Shown here: in pieces, positions 23,333 to 32,513 of the stretch
Position numbering within the stretch: position 1 is the stretch's first letter
How the letters are laid out: each line of letters starts with the position of its first letter
NCBI RefSeq assembly: GCF_000420265.1
Contig: NZ_ATUP01000001.1
Location: forward strand, 1,798,001-1,862,000
Reading direction: 5' to 3'
DNA: 64,000 nucleotides
Origin: Oceanicaulis alexandrii DSM 11625
Lineage (GTDB): Bacteria > Pseudomonadota > Alphaproteobacteria > Caulobacterales > Maricaulaceae
Program-made: the position numbers and the translations under genes
The notes under the pieces: model-generated
Database searches by the model: none
What the model was told of the DNA's origin: nothing
Seen by the model: only the letters and a program-made list of their open reading frames with translations

Positions 23333-25564
23333 TCAATCTGAATAGTATTTTTGATACGAGCGATAATAATAACCGCCCTGATCATAGCCGTAACGCGCTT
23401 GAGCTTCCAGATCGACATTATTGAGGACAACGCCGAGGATATTGGCCTTGGAGGCCTCGATTTCGTGGATGGCCTTACGCACCACGCCGGTCGAGCTTTT
23501 CTTCCAGCGCACGGCGACCAGAACCCCGTCAGCCCGTGAGACGATCGCGCGCGTATCCGCCACCGCCAGAACAGGGGCGGTATCAAGAATGACCTGATCA
23601 TAGCGCTGACGCAGCTGATCAAGCAGCGCTTCAAAAGCGGATGAGCCAAAGACATCGCGCGGTGTAAATGTTGTTTGCGCAACGGGCAAAACGTCGAGAC
23701 CTGTGTCTGCGTCGCTTACGATGACGTCATCAAGGTTTGCCGTACCGGACAGGACTTCAAGCAAGCCTTCCTCGGCATGAGGATGGAGCGCTTCAGTCAA
23801 TAGCCGGCGCCGAAGATCGCAATCAACAAAAATGCTGCGAGACCCCGCCATCGCCGAAACGCGCCCAAGGCACAGCGCGGTTGTGGTCTTGCCATCACCA
23901 GGCACGGCGGAGGTGATCGCAACGACAATATTTTGATTGTCGATACCGCTGATCCGGATAGCTGAACGTATGGTGCGGAAACTCTCAGAGAAACTCGACA
24001 AGGGCTTGGCGAGCACATACTCGCCTGGATCAATGGTTTTACCGCTGATCCGGTCCGCCAATCCCACTTTCAGGCGCGGGACAGAGGCGATATGCGCCAA
24101 GCCGAATTGCTTCTCGATATCAGCGTCTGTGTGTATGCCGCTATCAAGAATTTCGAGCGCGAAGACGACGCCGACCCCTGTAATGCCGGCCAGAACGACC
24201 CCTAAAGCCAGATTGAGCATGACGTTGGGGGAACTTGGGGTTTGAGGTGTGGAGGCTTGGGCCACCACACGGGCGTCCGCTTCCGTCAGGCCTTCAGTTT
24301 CATTGGTCTGACGAAAGCGATTAAGGAAGCTCTCAAAAAGCGCGCGGCTGGCCTCGGCTTCACGCTCCAGCGCCCGCAGCTGGACAATGGCGCTATTATT
24401 GACTGAGAGCTCTCCGCGCGCATCCTGAAGGCTGCCCTGGAGTGAGCGCACGCGCTGGGCGGACACGTTCACTTCGTTTTCAAGGCTGGCGACAATGCGA
24501 TCGATTTCGGCGTCAATTTGGGAATTGATATCCGCCAATTCACGCTCAACCGTCAGGATCTCGGGGTGGCGGGGACCATATCGCCCGCTCAAATCCGCCT
24601 GGCGGCGCGCCACTTCGGCCTGTTGACGACGCAGTTCGCGAATAACGTCTGATGACAAGACTTCGGCGATGGTGTCAGACGCGACGCCACGCTCAAGCTG
24701 GCTACGGACAGCATCAAGGCGAGCGCGCGCTTCTGAAAGTTCAGCGCGCTGTATGGCAAGCTGGCTGTTGAGATCGGCGACTTGTTGCTCAGCGACTGTC
24801 GCGCCTTCGGCATTGATAAGCCCGGCCTCATCACGGAAACGCGCTACGGCCTGTTCGCGGGCTTGGACTTCTTCACGCAGCAACTCAACGCGTTCATTAA
24901 GCCACTCATTCGCGCGCTCAGTGGCTTCAAACTTAGCCTCGAGCTGAGACGTGAGGTAAGCGTCAGCATAGGTGTTGGCGATATCACGGGCCAAGCTCGG
25001 CGTTTCAGAGGTCGCAGAAATTTCGATCACATAAGTCAGTCCGGCGCGACGCATAGTGCGCGCTTCCATAAGGGCCGAAACGACAGATTCCCGTATACGC
25101 TGCTGCGCCTCTTCCTCTGTCAGGGACGTGGCCGACGGACCTGGCAAGAAACCGCGCAGGAAGGATTTTACGCCTCCACTCAGAGCGCCAAGACCGCTTG
25201 GCTCTTGAAGACTGCTGTTAAATTCAGGGACGTTCACCAATTGCAGGCGGTCGACAACCGTTTCCGCCAGAGCCCGGCTGCGCAGGACTTCAACTTCAGT
25301 GTCCACCATCGCTGAATCGGGCGGCATGCCAGAAAGCACCGCTTCGATATCCACCACTTGCGACTGGCGCACATTGAGAACAACGCTTGATGAGGCGGTA
25401 TAAAGCGGCGTCGCCTGCAAGGTGAACAACACCACAACGACAAACGTCAAAAATCCTGTTGCGACCAGGGTCCAGAACCGCCTGCGAAACACAGCGATGA
25501 GTTCACGAAGATCAATCAGATCATCGTTTTGAGGTGTTTGACTGCTTGCGACTGTTTCGGACAT
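23333..25564 (-). CDS. Wzc/ExoP-type polysaccharide co-polymerase with tyrosine autokinase domain
   Basis: 743 residues from ATG 25564. Order: cytoplasmic N-terminus, TM1 (about 35-55), the Wzz periplasmic domain with a long coiled coil (about 190-410), TM2 (LALGVVLAGITGVGVVFAL), then a BY-kinase domain with Walker A (SAVPGDGKTTTAL), Walker A' (SIFVDCDLRR) and Walker B (YDQVILDTAPV). The tail is tyrosine-rich (ARYGYDQGGYYYRSYQKYY), the site of autophosphorylation. It regulates chain length and works with the outer-membrane exporter encoded at 29522. An in-frame ATG at 25600 is less likely. Confidence 0.93.
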   Translation of the reverse strand: MSETVASSQTPQNDDLIDLRELIAVFRRRFWTLVATGFLTFVVVVLFTLQATPLYTASSSVVLNVRQSQVVDIEAVLSGMPPDSAMVDTEVEVLRSRALAETVVDRLQLVNVPEFNSSLQEPSGLGALSGGVKSFLRGFLPGPSATSLTEEEAQQRIRESVVSALMEARTMRRAGLTYVIEISATSETPSLARDIANTYADAYLTSQLEAKFEATERANEWLNERVELLREEVQAREQAVARFRDEAGLINAEGATVAEQQVADLNSQLAIQRAELSEARARLDAVRSQLERGVASDTIAEVLSSDVIRELRRQQAEVARRQADLSGRYGPRHPEILTVERELADINSQIDAEIDRIVASLENEVNVSAQRVRSLQGSLQDARGELSVNNSAIVQLRALEREAEASRALFESFLNRFRQTNETEGLTEADARVVAQASTPQTPSSPNVMLNLALGVVLAGITGVGVVFALEILDSGIHTDADIEKQFGLAHIASVPRLKVGLADRISGKTIDPGEYVLAKPLSSFSESFRTIRSAIRISGIDNQNIVVAITSAVPGDGKTTTALCLGRVSAMAGSRSIFVDCDLRRRLLTEALHPHAEEGLLEVLSGTANLDDVIVSDADTGLDVLPVAQTTFTPRDVFGSSAFEALLDQLRQRYDQVILDTAPVLAVADTRAIVSRADGVLVAVRWKKSSTGVVRKAIHEIEASKANILGVVLNNVDLEAQARYGYDQGGYYYRSYQKYYSD

Positions 25565-25648
25565 GACACAGGTGTTCCGGCAAAAGACGACCCACCTCAT
25601 TATGCATGAGGTGGGCCAGTTCTATAAGGGAGTAACGGACAGAACCGA

Positions 25649-26923
25649 TTAACGGCGTAGAACGAGGCTCAGGCCAATCACGTTCTTGGAATAGTCTTGG
25701 TTGCCCGCGGCGCCGGAGGAGTCCTGATCCACATAGCTATAGCTGGCGCGCACACCGGCCGTCCGGTTCAGGAAATAGGTGACGCCGCCAGAAATGTTGA
25801 GCCGCTCATCGGTGCGGTCAATGCCCGAATAATCATCTTCGCTGAGGGCGACCCCGGCCGAGATAATGATATTACGGCGCAGCTCATGATCCACGTTGAC
25901 GCCGGCGCTGGTCGCGAAGAAGCCGCCAGAGCCTGCGACCGCAGAGTCCTGAACGGCGCGGGACGCGTTCACGGTGACTGTGGTCAGCTGGGTCGGGAAC
26001 CATTCAATTGTTCCCTCAACGCTCAGGCCGTCGATGTCGGGCAGAGCAGCGCTCTCATAATCCTGTTCGGTATAGCCAAGGCCAATCACGCCGCGCGCAA
26101 CGCCGTTCAGATCGAAATCTGCGCCGACATCGAAAGTGTAGCCTTCAGAATCGCGCAGCAAAGCGACGGTGGGCGGAGACAGATCGTAGCTGCGGTCATT
26201 GTACCGCAAGCGGCCAAAAATAGCCGTGTCCGGGCTGACCGCGTAATCGCCGCGCGCAGACAAGATATACTCTTCACGGTCGCGGAAGTCCTGATCGGCG
26301 ACGCCGCCGCCAAACAGCGGCGCATCATCGTAATCAAAGACGTTAAAGTCCACCCGGGCCTGAGCCTTGATCCGGCCAGCAGCGCGCTCAGCGCCCAGAT
26401 AGCTCGACCAGGTATCGTACTCAATGGGCTCTGCGGCTTGACCCGCTGCGCCTGCGGAGGTCCGCGGTTCGGTGAGGGCCGAGTAACGCGCGCCTGCGGT
26501 TACGTTGGTCTCGCGCGTGATGTCCAGCTGACCGCCTGCGCCGGCCGTGAAGTTCCAGACGCTTTCATCAGAAAAGTCGAAATGCTCGCGACGGGTCGCT
26601 GAAATATCGCCCGAAACAGAGTGGCGCGACCATGTGGTGTCAAAGGTTAGGCCTGGCGTGATGACGGCGATGACATCGGATTCTTCATTGCCGGACGTTG
26701 CGAAGACGTTGTCCGTGAACTCAAGACCCAGAACCAGTTCGGGATAGATCAGCAAGGCGCCGTTCTGAATCCCGCCCGCATCGTAATCGGGGCGCTGACG
26801 TTCAAGAACACTGACATTGCGATCGCGCTCGAACATGCTCTCGGCGCCGCTGGTCTGGGCCATCGCCAACGGCGTGAACCCGGCGACGGTGATTAGGGCG
26901 AGACTTGCCGCTTTGAACATCAT
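25649..26923 (-). CDS. Outer-membrane beta-barrel protein of the exopolysaccharide locus
   Basis: 424 residues from ATG 26923, with GGGGGA 6 bases upstream. A signal peptide (FKAASLALITVAGFTPLAMA) precedes a long run of amphipathic strands that repeat aromatic-ended patterns, for example GLGYTEQDYES and GVRASYSYVDQDSSG, and end with a C-terminal SLVLRR-type strand. This fits the BBP2-like outer-membrane proteins often found beside Wzc genes. It may help export or anchor the polymer. The role is inferred from position. Confidence 0.78.
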   Translation of the reverse strand: MMFKAASLALITVAGFTPLAMAQTSGAESMFERDRNVSVLERQRPDYDAGGIQNGALLIYPELVLGLEFTDNVFATSGNEESDVIAVITPGLTFDTTWSRHSVSGDISATRREHFDFSDESVWNFTAGAGGQLDITRETNVTAGARYSALTEPRTSAGAAGQAAEPIEYDTWSSYLGAERAAGRIKAQARVDFNVFDYDDAPLFGGGVADQDFRDREEYILSARGDYAVSPDTAIFGRLRYNDRSYDLSPPTVALLRDSEGYTFDVGADFDLNGVARGVIGLGYTEQDYESAALPDIDGLSVEGTIEWFPTQLTTVTVNASRAVQDSAVAGSGGFFATSAGVNVDHELRRNIIISAGVALSEDDYSGIDRTDERLNISGGVTYFLNRTAGVRASYSYVDQDSSGAAGNQDYSKNVIGLSLVLRR

Positions 26924-27021
26924 GGTTAATCCCCCACCAGGCGCTACAGGCCGGTCATTTGTCATGAAAAAGGCGGGGCGATGATCACCCCGCCCTATTT
27001 TACGCGTCAGTTTTGCTCGGA

Positions 27022-27489
27022 TCAGTAATCCGAATTGCCGCCGCTTCCGCCGCCAGAAGGAGGCGGAGCGCCTGCATTGCCACTACCGCCGCCCGGTGCG
27101 CCGCCAGCTGTAAAGCCATTGCCGCTGGTGCTCGGCGGGTTGGTCGCAACATTGGTCGCCGCAATCACAACAGACGGGTTGGTTGCATTGTTGGTGGCGA
27201 CGATGACCATGGCTTGCGCCGTGACCGTCGCGTCAGCGCCAGAGTTGGCGACGGCCAGCGCGATTGCAGCCTCGATCTGCTCTTCAGTCGCATCGGCAGG
27301 CAGGGCGTCAATGGCCGCCTGAACAATCCCTGCCAAGGTGCTGGCGTCAACGCTCGGCTGGGTTTCGCCACCGGCGGGTTGAGCCGCTTGAAGCGCAGAA
27401 GCGGCAGCAGGAGCAGCAAAAAGTGCAAACGAACCCAAAGCGATTGCGCCAAGGATTGGCGATACGCCATTGAAAAATTTATGTTTCAT
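27022..27489 (-). CDS. Secreted Ala/Gly/Asn-rich small protein
   Basis: 155 residues with a signal peptide (ILGAIALGSFALFAAPAAA). Residues about 45-90 form an acidic Ala-rich helical part (GIVQAAIDALPADATEEQ). Then follow short repeats of the type ATNxATNPS/ATNVATNPPS, and a glycine/proline/serine tail (GGGSGNAGAPPPSGGG) ending NSDY. No family is recognised. It lies between the barrel gene and the ligase gene on the same strand, so it is probably a secreted component or anchor of the matrix; that is inference. Confidence 0.65.
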   Translation of the reverse strand: MKHKFFNGVSPILGAIALGSFALFAAPAAASALQAAQPAGGETQPSVDASTLAGIVQAAIDALPADATEEQIEAAIALAVANSGADATVTAQAMVIVATNNATNPSVVIAATNVATNPPSTSGNGFTAGGAPGGGSGNAGAPPPSGGGSGGNSDY

Positions 27490-27673
27490 GCTTGGCCCCT
27501 CAATCGTTAAGTCGATTGGTGAAAATTCATTAGCACAACGTTACCAGTCATAGCTGAAAATTTCGAGTCTCTTTTCAATGGTCTTGAACGCGCCTGAGTA
27601 GATGTTGCGGGTGCGCAACACAAGCAGGGGGCGAACCAAAATGAGAGCTGATGCTTGCTTGATGTCGCTCAGA

Positions 27674-29500
27674 TCAGTCGGGAAGGCCAACGCGTCGCCG
27701 CCACCGCGCTTCGGCCCGAACGGGCAAAGTGCGCGCTTCGCGCTCTGCGGCGTCTCGCAGATCTGCTGGCATGCTGGTCCAGGCGCTCGCGACGAACCCA
27801 AGCCGCCACTCAATAAAGCGTCTGTCGGCATAGGGCATGAGATAATAAGATTGGCGCAGCGCCTCTTCCGTCTCTCCGGCGATGATCGGAATGATAGCAT
27901 AATTCACATAAGCGAGTTTCGCCCATGTCTTCGCACTGCGCGGCTCAACATCCAGGCTTGAGCGGAATGCTGCACGCGCGAGCGCCAGGTCGGGTGCGTC
28001 AAGTCTGAGCGCCCGGTCTCCGATCGCCTCAAGGCGTGTCGCGGAGCCTTTCAAGTCAGCTTCACTGGAAACCTTCGTCGAAAACGCTTCGTCGCTCGAT
28101 GAAGCGATGCCCAAGGCCGAGTTGCGATCCACGCCGGCGTACAAACTGAAACTGGCGCAGGCGACAAGCGCTAGGGTGACGCCAGCCTTGAGGGCGAGAG
28201 AAGGCGCGCCCTGATTGCGCTTTGATCGTCCACCATCGGCCACGCCAACGCCGAGCCCCAAGATAAAGGAAAACAGCCAAAAGACGGCCGGGATCTCAAG
28301 CGCGTAATCGACCATGCCATGGGCGAATACGAACACAGCAATGATGAAACACGCCCGCAGGAGTGAGCGCTGGCTGCGACGAGTTGAGAGGCCCCTCAAT
28401 ATGCGGCGTAAGAGTGCGCCCGTTAGTGCAAGCGCAAGTAGGCTCGCCGGCAGCCCTGTTTGCAGGAGCCATTGGAAGGCGACGTTATGCGCGGCGTTTT
28501 GGTACATAATCGTTCTGGCGTCAGGGGCTGTCGCAATAAAATCATTGACGAAAGCGAAACCGCCCAGTCCTGCCCCCCACAAAGGAGATAACCAGATCGC
28601 CTGAATGTACTTGGCAAACATGACGCCGCGGGGGTTGTCGGCAAGGAGCAATCCGCCTTGCTCAATCCGTTCAGCATAAAGACCGCCGGATACCCCAAAG
28701 AGAACAAGCCCGAGTACAATGAAAGCGCCTGGCCCTGTGATGAGGCCCCAAGGCCCTGTTCTGGTCGGAATGAGATTTTGTTCGCTTCTTTTGCTGAAGC
28801 TGGAGCGCCATGCGGCGACGCGGTCCCACGCTAAAAAGCTAAGAGCCGTAATCATGAAAAGGCTGATCCCGGCCCGAGATCCTGACAAAAACAGGCATGT
28901 GGCACAGGTGAGCAGTGAGCCAACGGGCAGGGCTAGGCGTTGCACCTTGCTGTCAAAGCGTCCGCCGCGCTTGAGCGACGCCGTTATAAAAGCCAGCGCC
29001 AGAAGTGCGAATATACCATAGAAAGTGGCTGCGGTATTCGCTGACAAGAAAGGCGTTGATAATCTTCTAATATTGGTAGGTAGTTCAAATCCAAACAGGG
29101 TTCGGGGGGCGATGAAAAAGTCGATGAAAGCGGCGAAGCCTATTAATGCGCCCATTCCAGTAAGTATGAGAACGATCGCTTGCGCGGCTTCTCGCTTTAG
29201 TGCCGCGTTTCGCGCCGCCAGAAATACACCGCCCCCCGCAAGGAGCGATGCATATTCTCCCGCACCGGTAGACGCCCATCCTTTCAGTGCTCCTATCAGG
29301 AAAAGGCCGACGCCGCCGACAATCCAGACGGCGCCCAGGACGCTAATGCGCGCTCCGGGCGATACGAGGATCAAGGCGCACCCGGCTGACAGCAGGGCTG
29401 AAAACAGCAGTGCGGAAGACGGCTGGTCGGCGCCCTGCGCCAGGGCGGCAAGGCCAATAATCAGAAGGATTGGGCCGGCCGTCCAGAGAGAGCTGGGCAT
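27674..29500 (-). CDS. O-antigen ligase / polymerase (Wzy_C family) membrane protein
   Basis: 608 residues with about 12 transmembrane segments. The large periplasmic loop and the LSGSRAGISLFMITALSFLA segment with its GSRxG motif, followed by NAAHNVAFQWLLQTGL, are the PF04932 signature. The C-terminal 140 residues are soluble (ALRLDAPDLALARAAFRSSL), resembling a short TPR-like tail. It would link or polymerise polysaccharide repeat units at the periplasmic face. A second, different polymerase-like gene is at 35222, so one may polymerise and the other ligate. Confidence 0.82.
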   Translation of the reverse strand: MPSSLWTAGPILLIIGLAALAQGADQPSSALLFSALLSAGCALILVSPGARISVLGAVWIVGGVGLFLIGALKGWASTGAGEYASLLAGGGVFLAARNAALKREAAQAIVLILTGMGALIGFAAFIDFFIAPRTLFGFELPTNIRRLSTPFLSANTAATFYGIFALLALAFITASLKRGGRFDSKVQRLALPVGSLLTCATCLFLSGSRAGISLFMITALSFLAWDRVAAWRSSFSKRSEQNLIPTRTGPWGLITGPGAFIVLGLVLFGVSGGLYAERIEQGGLLLADNPRGVMFAKYIQAIWLSPLWGAGLGGFAFVNDFIATAPDARTIMYQNAAHNVAFQWLLQTGLPASLLALALTGALLRRILRGLSTRRSQRSLLRACFIIAVFVFAHGMVDYALEIPAVFWLFSFILGLGVGVADGGRSKRNQGAPSLALKAGVTLALVACASFSLYAGVDRNSALGIASSSDEAFSTKVSSEADLKGSATRLEAIGDRALRLDAPDLALARAAFRSSLDVEPRSAKTWAKLAYVNYAIIPIIAGETEEALRQSYYLMPYADRRFIEWRLGFVASAWTSMPADLRDAAEREARTLPVRAEARWRRRVGLPD

Positions 29501-29521
29501 TCTCGCGCCTGCCTTGAACCC

Positions 29522-30112
29522 TTAGAAGAAGCGCTCTGCGATCCGGATCGTATCGCCGGGCATAACGCGCAAAGTGGCGGTTAGAGGCAGCTCAACTTCA
29601 GCATTGGTCTCGGCGCGCTTTAAGAACACGACGCGTGTATTGGCGCGATATGTGAAGCCGCCGGCGCGTGCGACAGCGTTCATGACGGTCAAACCGTCCG
29701 TATAGGGATATTCACCGGACTCCTCGACTTCGCCGAGAATATAGAAGGGGCGATAGTTGAGCACTTCCGCGCTAACCCTGGGGTCGTTGAGATAGCCGTC
29801 AGACAGGCGGCTTTCGAGTTCCGCGCGGAAGGCGGCGACCGTTTTGCCGGCGGCGGGCACTTCTCCGACCAGCGGCAGCGACACCATGCCGGCCCCATCG
29901 ATGAAAAACTCGCCTGAGAGGTTCTCTTCACCGAAGACGATGATGCGCAATTGATCCCCGGATCCTAGCGTGTAGGCGGGGGGCAGGCTTGGCTCGGTTC
30001 CCGCTGCTAGAACAGGACCAGGCTCTGGGCCGCGGCTGGGTGTTGACGTGGTGGCGCAGGCCGCAATCGCGACCAACGACGACAAGATGATAAACGCGCG
30101 CAACAACATCAT
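29522..30112 (-). CDS. Wza/GumB-type polysaccharide export lipoprotein
   Basis: 196 residues from ATG 30112 (GAGGGA upstream); ATG 30130 and 30157 are alternatives without ribosome sites. The lipobox is AIAAC. The Poly_export domain (YTLGSGDQLRIIVFGEENLS) is followed by an SLBB domain (YILGEVEESGEYPYTDGL, VMNAVARAGGFTYRANT). The protein ends soon after the SLBB domain, as in the short GumB/ExoF-like exporters lacking a long C-terminal helix. It forms the outer-membrane channel partner of the Wzc-like kinase. The ligase gene starts 21 bp downstream. Confidence 0.9.
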   Translation of the reverse strand: MMLLRAFIILSSLVAIAACATTSTPSRGPEPGPVLAAGTEPSLPPAYTLGSGDQLRIIVFGEENLSGEFFIDGAGMVSLPLVGEVPAAGKTVAAFRAELESRLSDGYLNDPRVSAEVLNYRPFYILGEVEESGEYPYTDGLTVMNAVARAGGFTYRANTRVVFLKRAETNAEVELPLTATLRVMPGDTIRIAERFF

Positions 30113-30171
30113 GACGGTCTGGTCCCTCATGTCCGTGATGCAGTTCGACCTGCACATGAACCCCGATTAAG

Positions 30172-30199
30172 TGTCTACACGCTTATGCTGGGTTTTCAA
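30172..30199 (-). promoter_or_regulatory. Possible promoter of the wza-like operon
   Basis: On the minus strand TTGAAA (30194-30199), a 16-bp spacer and TAGACA (30172-30177), about 60 bp before the chosen start codon. The match to sigma70 is fair only. Confidence 0.35.
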
Positions 30200-30512
30200 G
30201 CGCGGCTACCGATAAGAACGCGCGGTCCGTCTATTTCAGAGAGTCTTGCAAACTACGAGATCAGCAGACACTTCCCGCCCAGAACGCCGGTATTGGATGG
30301 CGTCCTTGCTTTTAGTGGCATAGGCTATGGAATACACCGTCGACACGCTAGAGACTGTACGCTTTACAACGCCATTTGTCGGGCGTGGGCCACCGGTCGG
30401 GGAGGGGGAGGGTTGACGCGAAAGATGAGGTTCAACCCTATTCACAGCAAAATGTAGGCTATTCAGCCTGGGGAACATTTCGTGTACGATATCGGCGGCA
30501 CAGGAGAGTCCC
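30200..30512. other. Intergenic region between wza-like gene and chimeric IS630 ORF
   Basis: About 310 bp with no convincing gene. It should hold the wza promoter and that of the ORF at 30513. One minus-strand frame is open across it but has no family character or ribosome site. Confidence 0.35.
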
Positions 30513-31064
30513 ATGGCGTCGAAGCCAAAATCCACATTGGGCCCCACACAGCTTTCCAATAGCGGCGTCTTGACAATCGCGGCCACAAGCGAAGACGGGC
30601 TCGACTTCGCTGGCTCCGCCGAGCAGGATTTTCAGCTGCAGCTGATTAAGCGCATCACCGACACGCTGTGGATGCCCGCCTCGAAGCCGGTTGAGCAACA
30701 CGAGGCGCTCATCAATCAGGCGCTCGCCGCGCTTGAGGGCCTGGCGCCCCGCAACGAGGCCGAAGGCATGCTCGTCAGGGAGCTTCAGCCCGGCGTAGTC
30801 GTCATGGACAACCTGCCCGGCCACAAGGTCGCCGGGGTGCGCGAAGCCGTGCAAGCGGCTGGAGCCAAAATCGCCTACCTGTCGCCCTATAGCCCGGACT
30901 TCAATCGGATCGAGAACGCCTTCTCCAGGCTCAAGGCCCTGCTGCGAAAAGCCGCCGCGCGCACCGTTCCCGACCTCCACGACGCCATCGCCGCAGCGCT
31001 CGACGCCATAAGCCCTGCCGAATGCGCCAACTACTCCACAGCCTGCGGATATGAGCCGGAATAG
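30513..31064 (+). pseudogene. Chimera: 5' part of an unknown conserved gene joined in frame to the 3' part of an IS630 transposase
   Basis: 183 codons, with AGGAGA before the ATG. Residues 1 to about 88 (MASKPKSTLG..., DFAGSAEQDFQLQLIKRI, EGMLVRE) resemble a conserved alphaproteobacterial protein whose usual continuation after EGML is missing. From about residue 90 the sequence is the end of an IS630 DDE transposase: VVVMDNLPGHK (second Asp), YLSPYSPDFNRIENAFSRLK (Glu), and ECANY near the end. The catalytic first Asp and the upstream half of the transposase are absent, so it cannot transpose. The in-frame join near 30775-30785 looks like an insertion followed by deletion. Confidence 0.65.
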
Positions 31065-31079
31065 AACGAAAACGCTCTA

Positions 31080-31190
31080 GGTTATTTTGAACCTTCTCCA
31101 AAGTACCTGAGCGAGAGGGAGGCACGCCTTCATAGGCCTCGAACCGCTGGATAGTCTTCCATGTCACCCCGGCGCTTTCTGCGAGCGTCC
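31080..31190 (-). pseudogene. Truncated XRE-type helix-turn-helix gene fragment
   Basis: The minus strand encodes [19 protein letters not shown], then YEGVPPSRSGTLEKVQNNLE, the typical end of small alphaproteobacterial HTH_XRE repressors (usually followed by a short Phe-rich tail). The N-terminal part is replaced by the glmM fragment and the C-terminal tail by the IS630 end, so it is broken at both sides. Confidence 0.55.
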
Positions 31191-31322
31191 GGCACGGAGC
31201 CCCTCATCCGCGTGATGGCTGAAGGTGATCAAAAGCTCATGCGAAGCGTTGTGGATGAGATTAGCGCCGCGATTGCAGGCCGCACTAGCGCCGAAAAGGT
31301 GAGTAAGGCAGCGGCCTCATAG
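31170..31322 (+). pseudogene. 3' fragment of a phosphoglucosamine mutase gene (glmM)
   Basis: The frame from 31170 to the TAG at 31320-31322 encodes [19 protein letters not shown], then [18 protein letters not shown] and a tail. RASGTEPxIRVMAEG is the phosphate-binding loop of the C-terminal domain of GlmM. Only about 50 codons remain, with no start. The intact glmM is at 45672-47033, on the other strand, and differs in the tail, so this is not a recent copy of it. Confidence 0.65.
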
Positions 31323-31357
31323 AGATCGTCAAATGGTGGTCGAATTCATTCTGCCTC

Positions 31358-32440
31358 TCAAAATGATTTGGCTGAAGCTTCGGCTATGGCGTCCAGAATG
31401 CGGTGGGCCGCAAAACCGTCCCAAGTCGGCGGGAGCGGATCTTCAGGAAACTCTGAAAATCTGAGCTTTGAAATGATATCGTGGATGCGCCCCGGATCGT
31501 AACCCGAGACGAGGTTTTGATGAAATTCGAGCGTCGTTGGCCACTCAGTGCCTTCGCGAATGGTGACGCAGGGCCGTTTCATCACGTATGCCTCCTCGCG
31601 CAAACCGGCGCTATCGGTGATGACCAGTGATGCCCCGCGCAATAGACCCATCAGATTGAAATATGACTTTGGACCAGAGACGTGCAGCCCACTGGCTGAC
31701 GGCAAAGATTGAATGTCAATTTTAGCTACATCCAGCTGTGCGCGCGTTCGCGGATGGACAGGAAATACAATATCTAATCCGCCACAGGCATTGATGATCG
31801 CTCCGATCACGGATCTAAGCCGTGTTGAATCATCGACTGTTTCCGGGCGGTGTAAGGTCACCAGCGCATAAGGTGCTGACGGTTTCGCCACGTCTGTGAA
31901 TGAGGGCTCGAATGTCTTCAGGGCGTCGACCAGGAGATTGCCGACCTCAACCATCTTTCCAGCATCAACGCCTTCGCGTTTCAGATTCGCGACCCCGCTT
32001 TCGTGGTTCGCCAGGTGAAGGTCAGTGATCGCGTCGACAATGCGGCGGTTCGCCTCCTCCGGCATGTCCATGTCTCCAGAGCGAACACCCGACCCGTAAT
32101 GGGACAGCTTCGCACCGTAGAAGCGGGCGGCGAGGGCGCCGGCGGCCGTCGTAAGCACATCGCCATACACCAGCACCCAGTCCGGCTTCAGCGTTTGAAG
32201 CCCCTTAGTAATCTCGCGCAGCATGTGAGCAAACCGATCGGGCATGGCGCCGCCATTAACAGCGCAGCTGTAAGCAGGCTCCGGCAACCCGAGCGCCTCA
32301 AAGAAGGCGTGGTTCATATCGGCATCTGCGTGCTGGTTTGTGTTGATGATGGCGTGTTCGAGGTCTCGTCGCTGCGCCTCTCTCGCGACCGGCGCAAGCT
32401 TGATGAAATTGGGCCGTGCCCCGACGATCGATACGATCAA
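31358..32440 (-). CDS. WecB/WbpI-like non-hydrolysing UDP-sugar 2-epimerase
   Basis: 360 residues starting at TTG 32440 with GGGAG 7 bases upstream. The GT-B-like fold is clear: IVGARPNFIKLAPV, VYGDVLTTAAGALAA, MPEEANRR, TLHRPETVDD and ITDSAGLREEA. In E. coli WecB, residues in the equivalents of GD, HVEAGLR, PEE and GHR matter for catalysis. Here the HVEAGLR position reads HYGSGVR, so that glutamate is missing. It probably belongs to the diamino-uronic acid pathway (converting a GlcNAc3NAcA-type sugar to the manno form), although its activity is uncertain for that reason. It is separated from the rest of the operon by a remnant-filled gap. Confidence 0.82.
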   Translation of the reverse strand: MIVSIVGARPNFIKLAPVAREAQRRDLEHAIINTNQHADADMNHAFFEALGLPEPAYSCAVNGGAMPDRFAHMLREITKGLQTLKPDWVLVYGDVLTTAAGALAARFYGAKLSHYGSGVRSGDMDMPEEANRRIVDAITDLHLANHESGVANLKREGVDAGKMVEVGNLLVDALKTFEPSFTDVAKPSAPYALVTLHRPETVDDSTRLRSVIGAIINACGGLDIVFPVHPRTRAQLDVAKIDIQSLPSASGLHVSGPKSYFNLMGLLRGASLVITDSAGLREEAYVMKRPCVTIREGTEWPTTLEFHQNLVSGYDPGRIHDIISKLRFSEFPEDPLPPTWDGFAAHRILDAIAEASAKSF

Positions 32441-32513
32441 TTACGTCTCCCTCATGACCCGGCCGCCCGACCCGGGCGGATTGTTAGACTGTCAATCGGC
32501 ATTAAAAAATAGG

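Noticed and set aside
30236-30586. A 116-codon minus-strand frame before the chimeric IS630 ORF
   Set aside because: Overlaps the ribosome site and start of the plus-strand ORF, has no ribosome site of its own and no family character.
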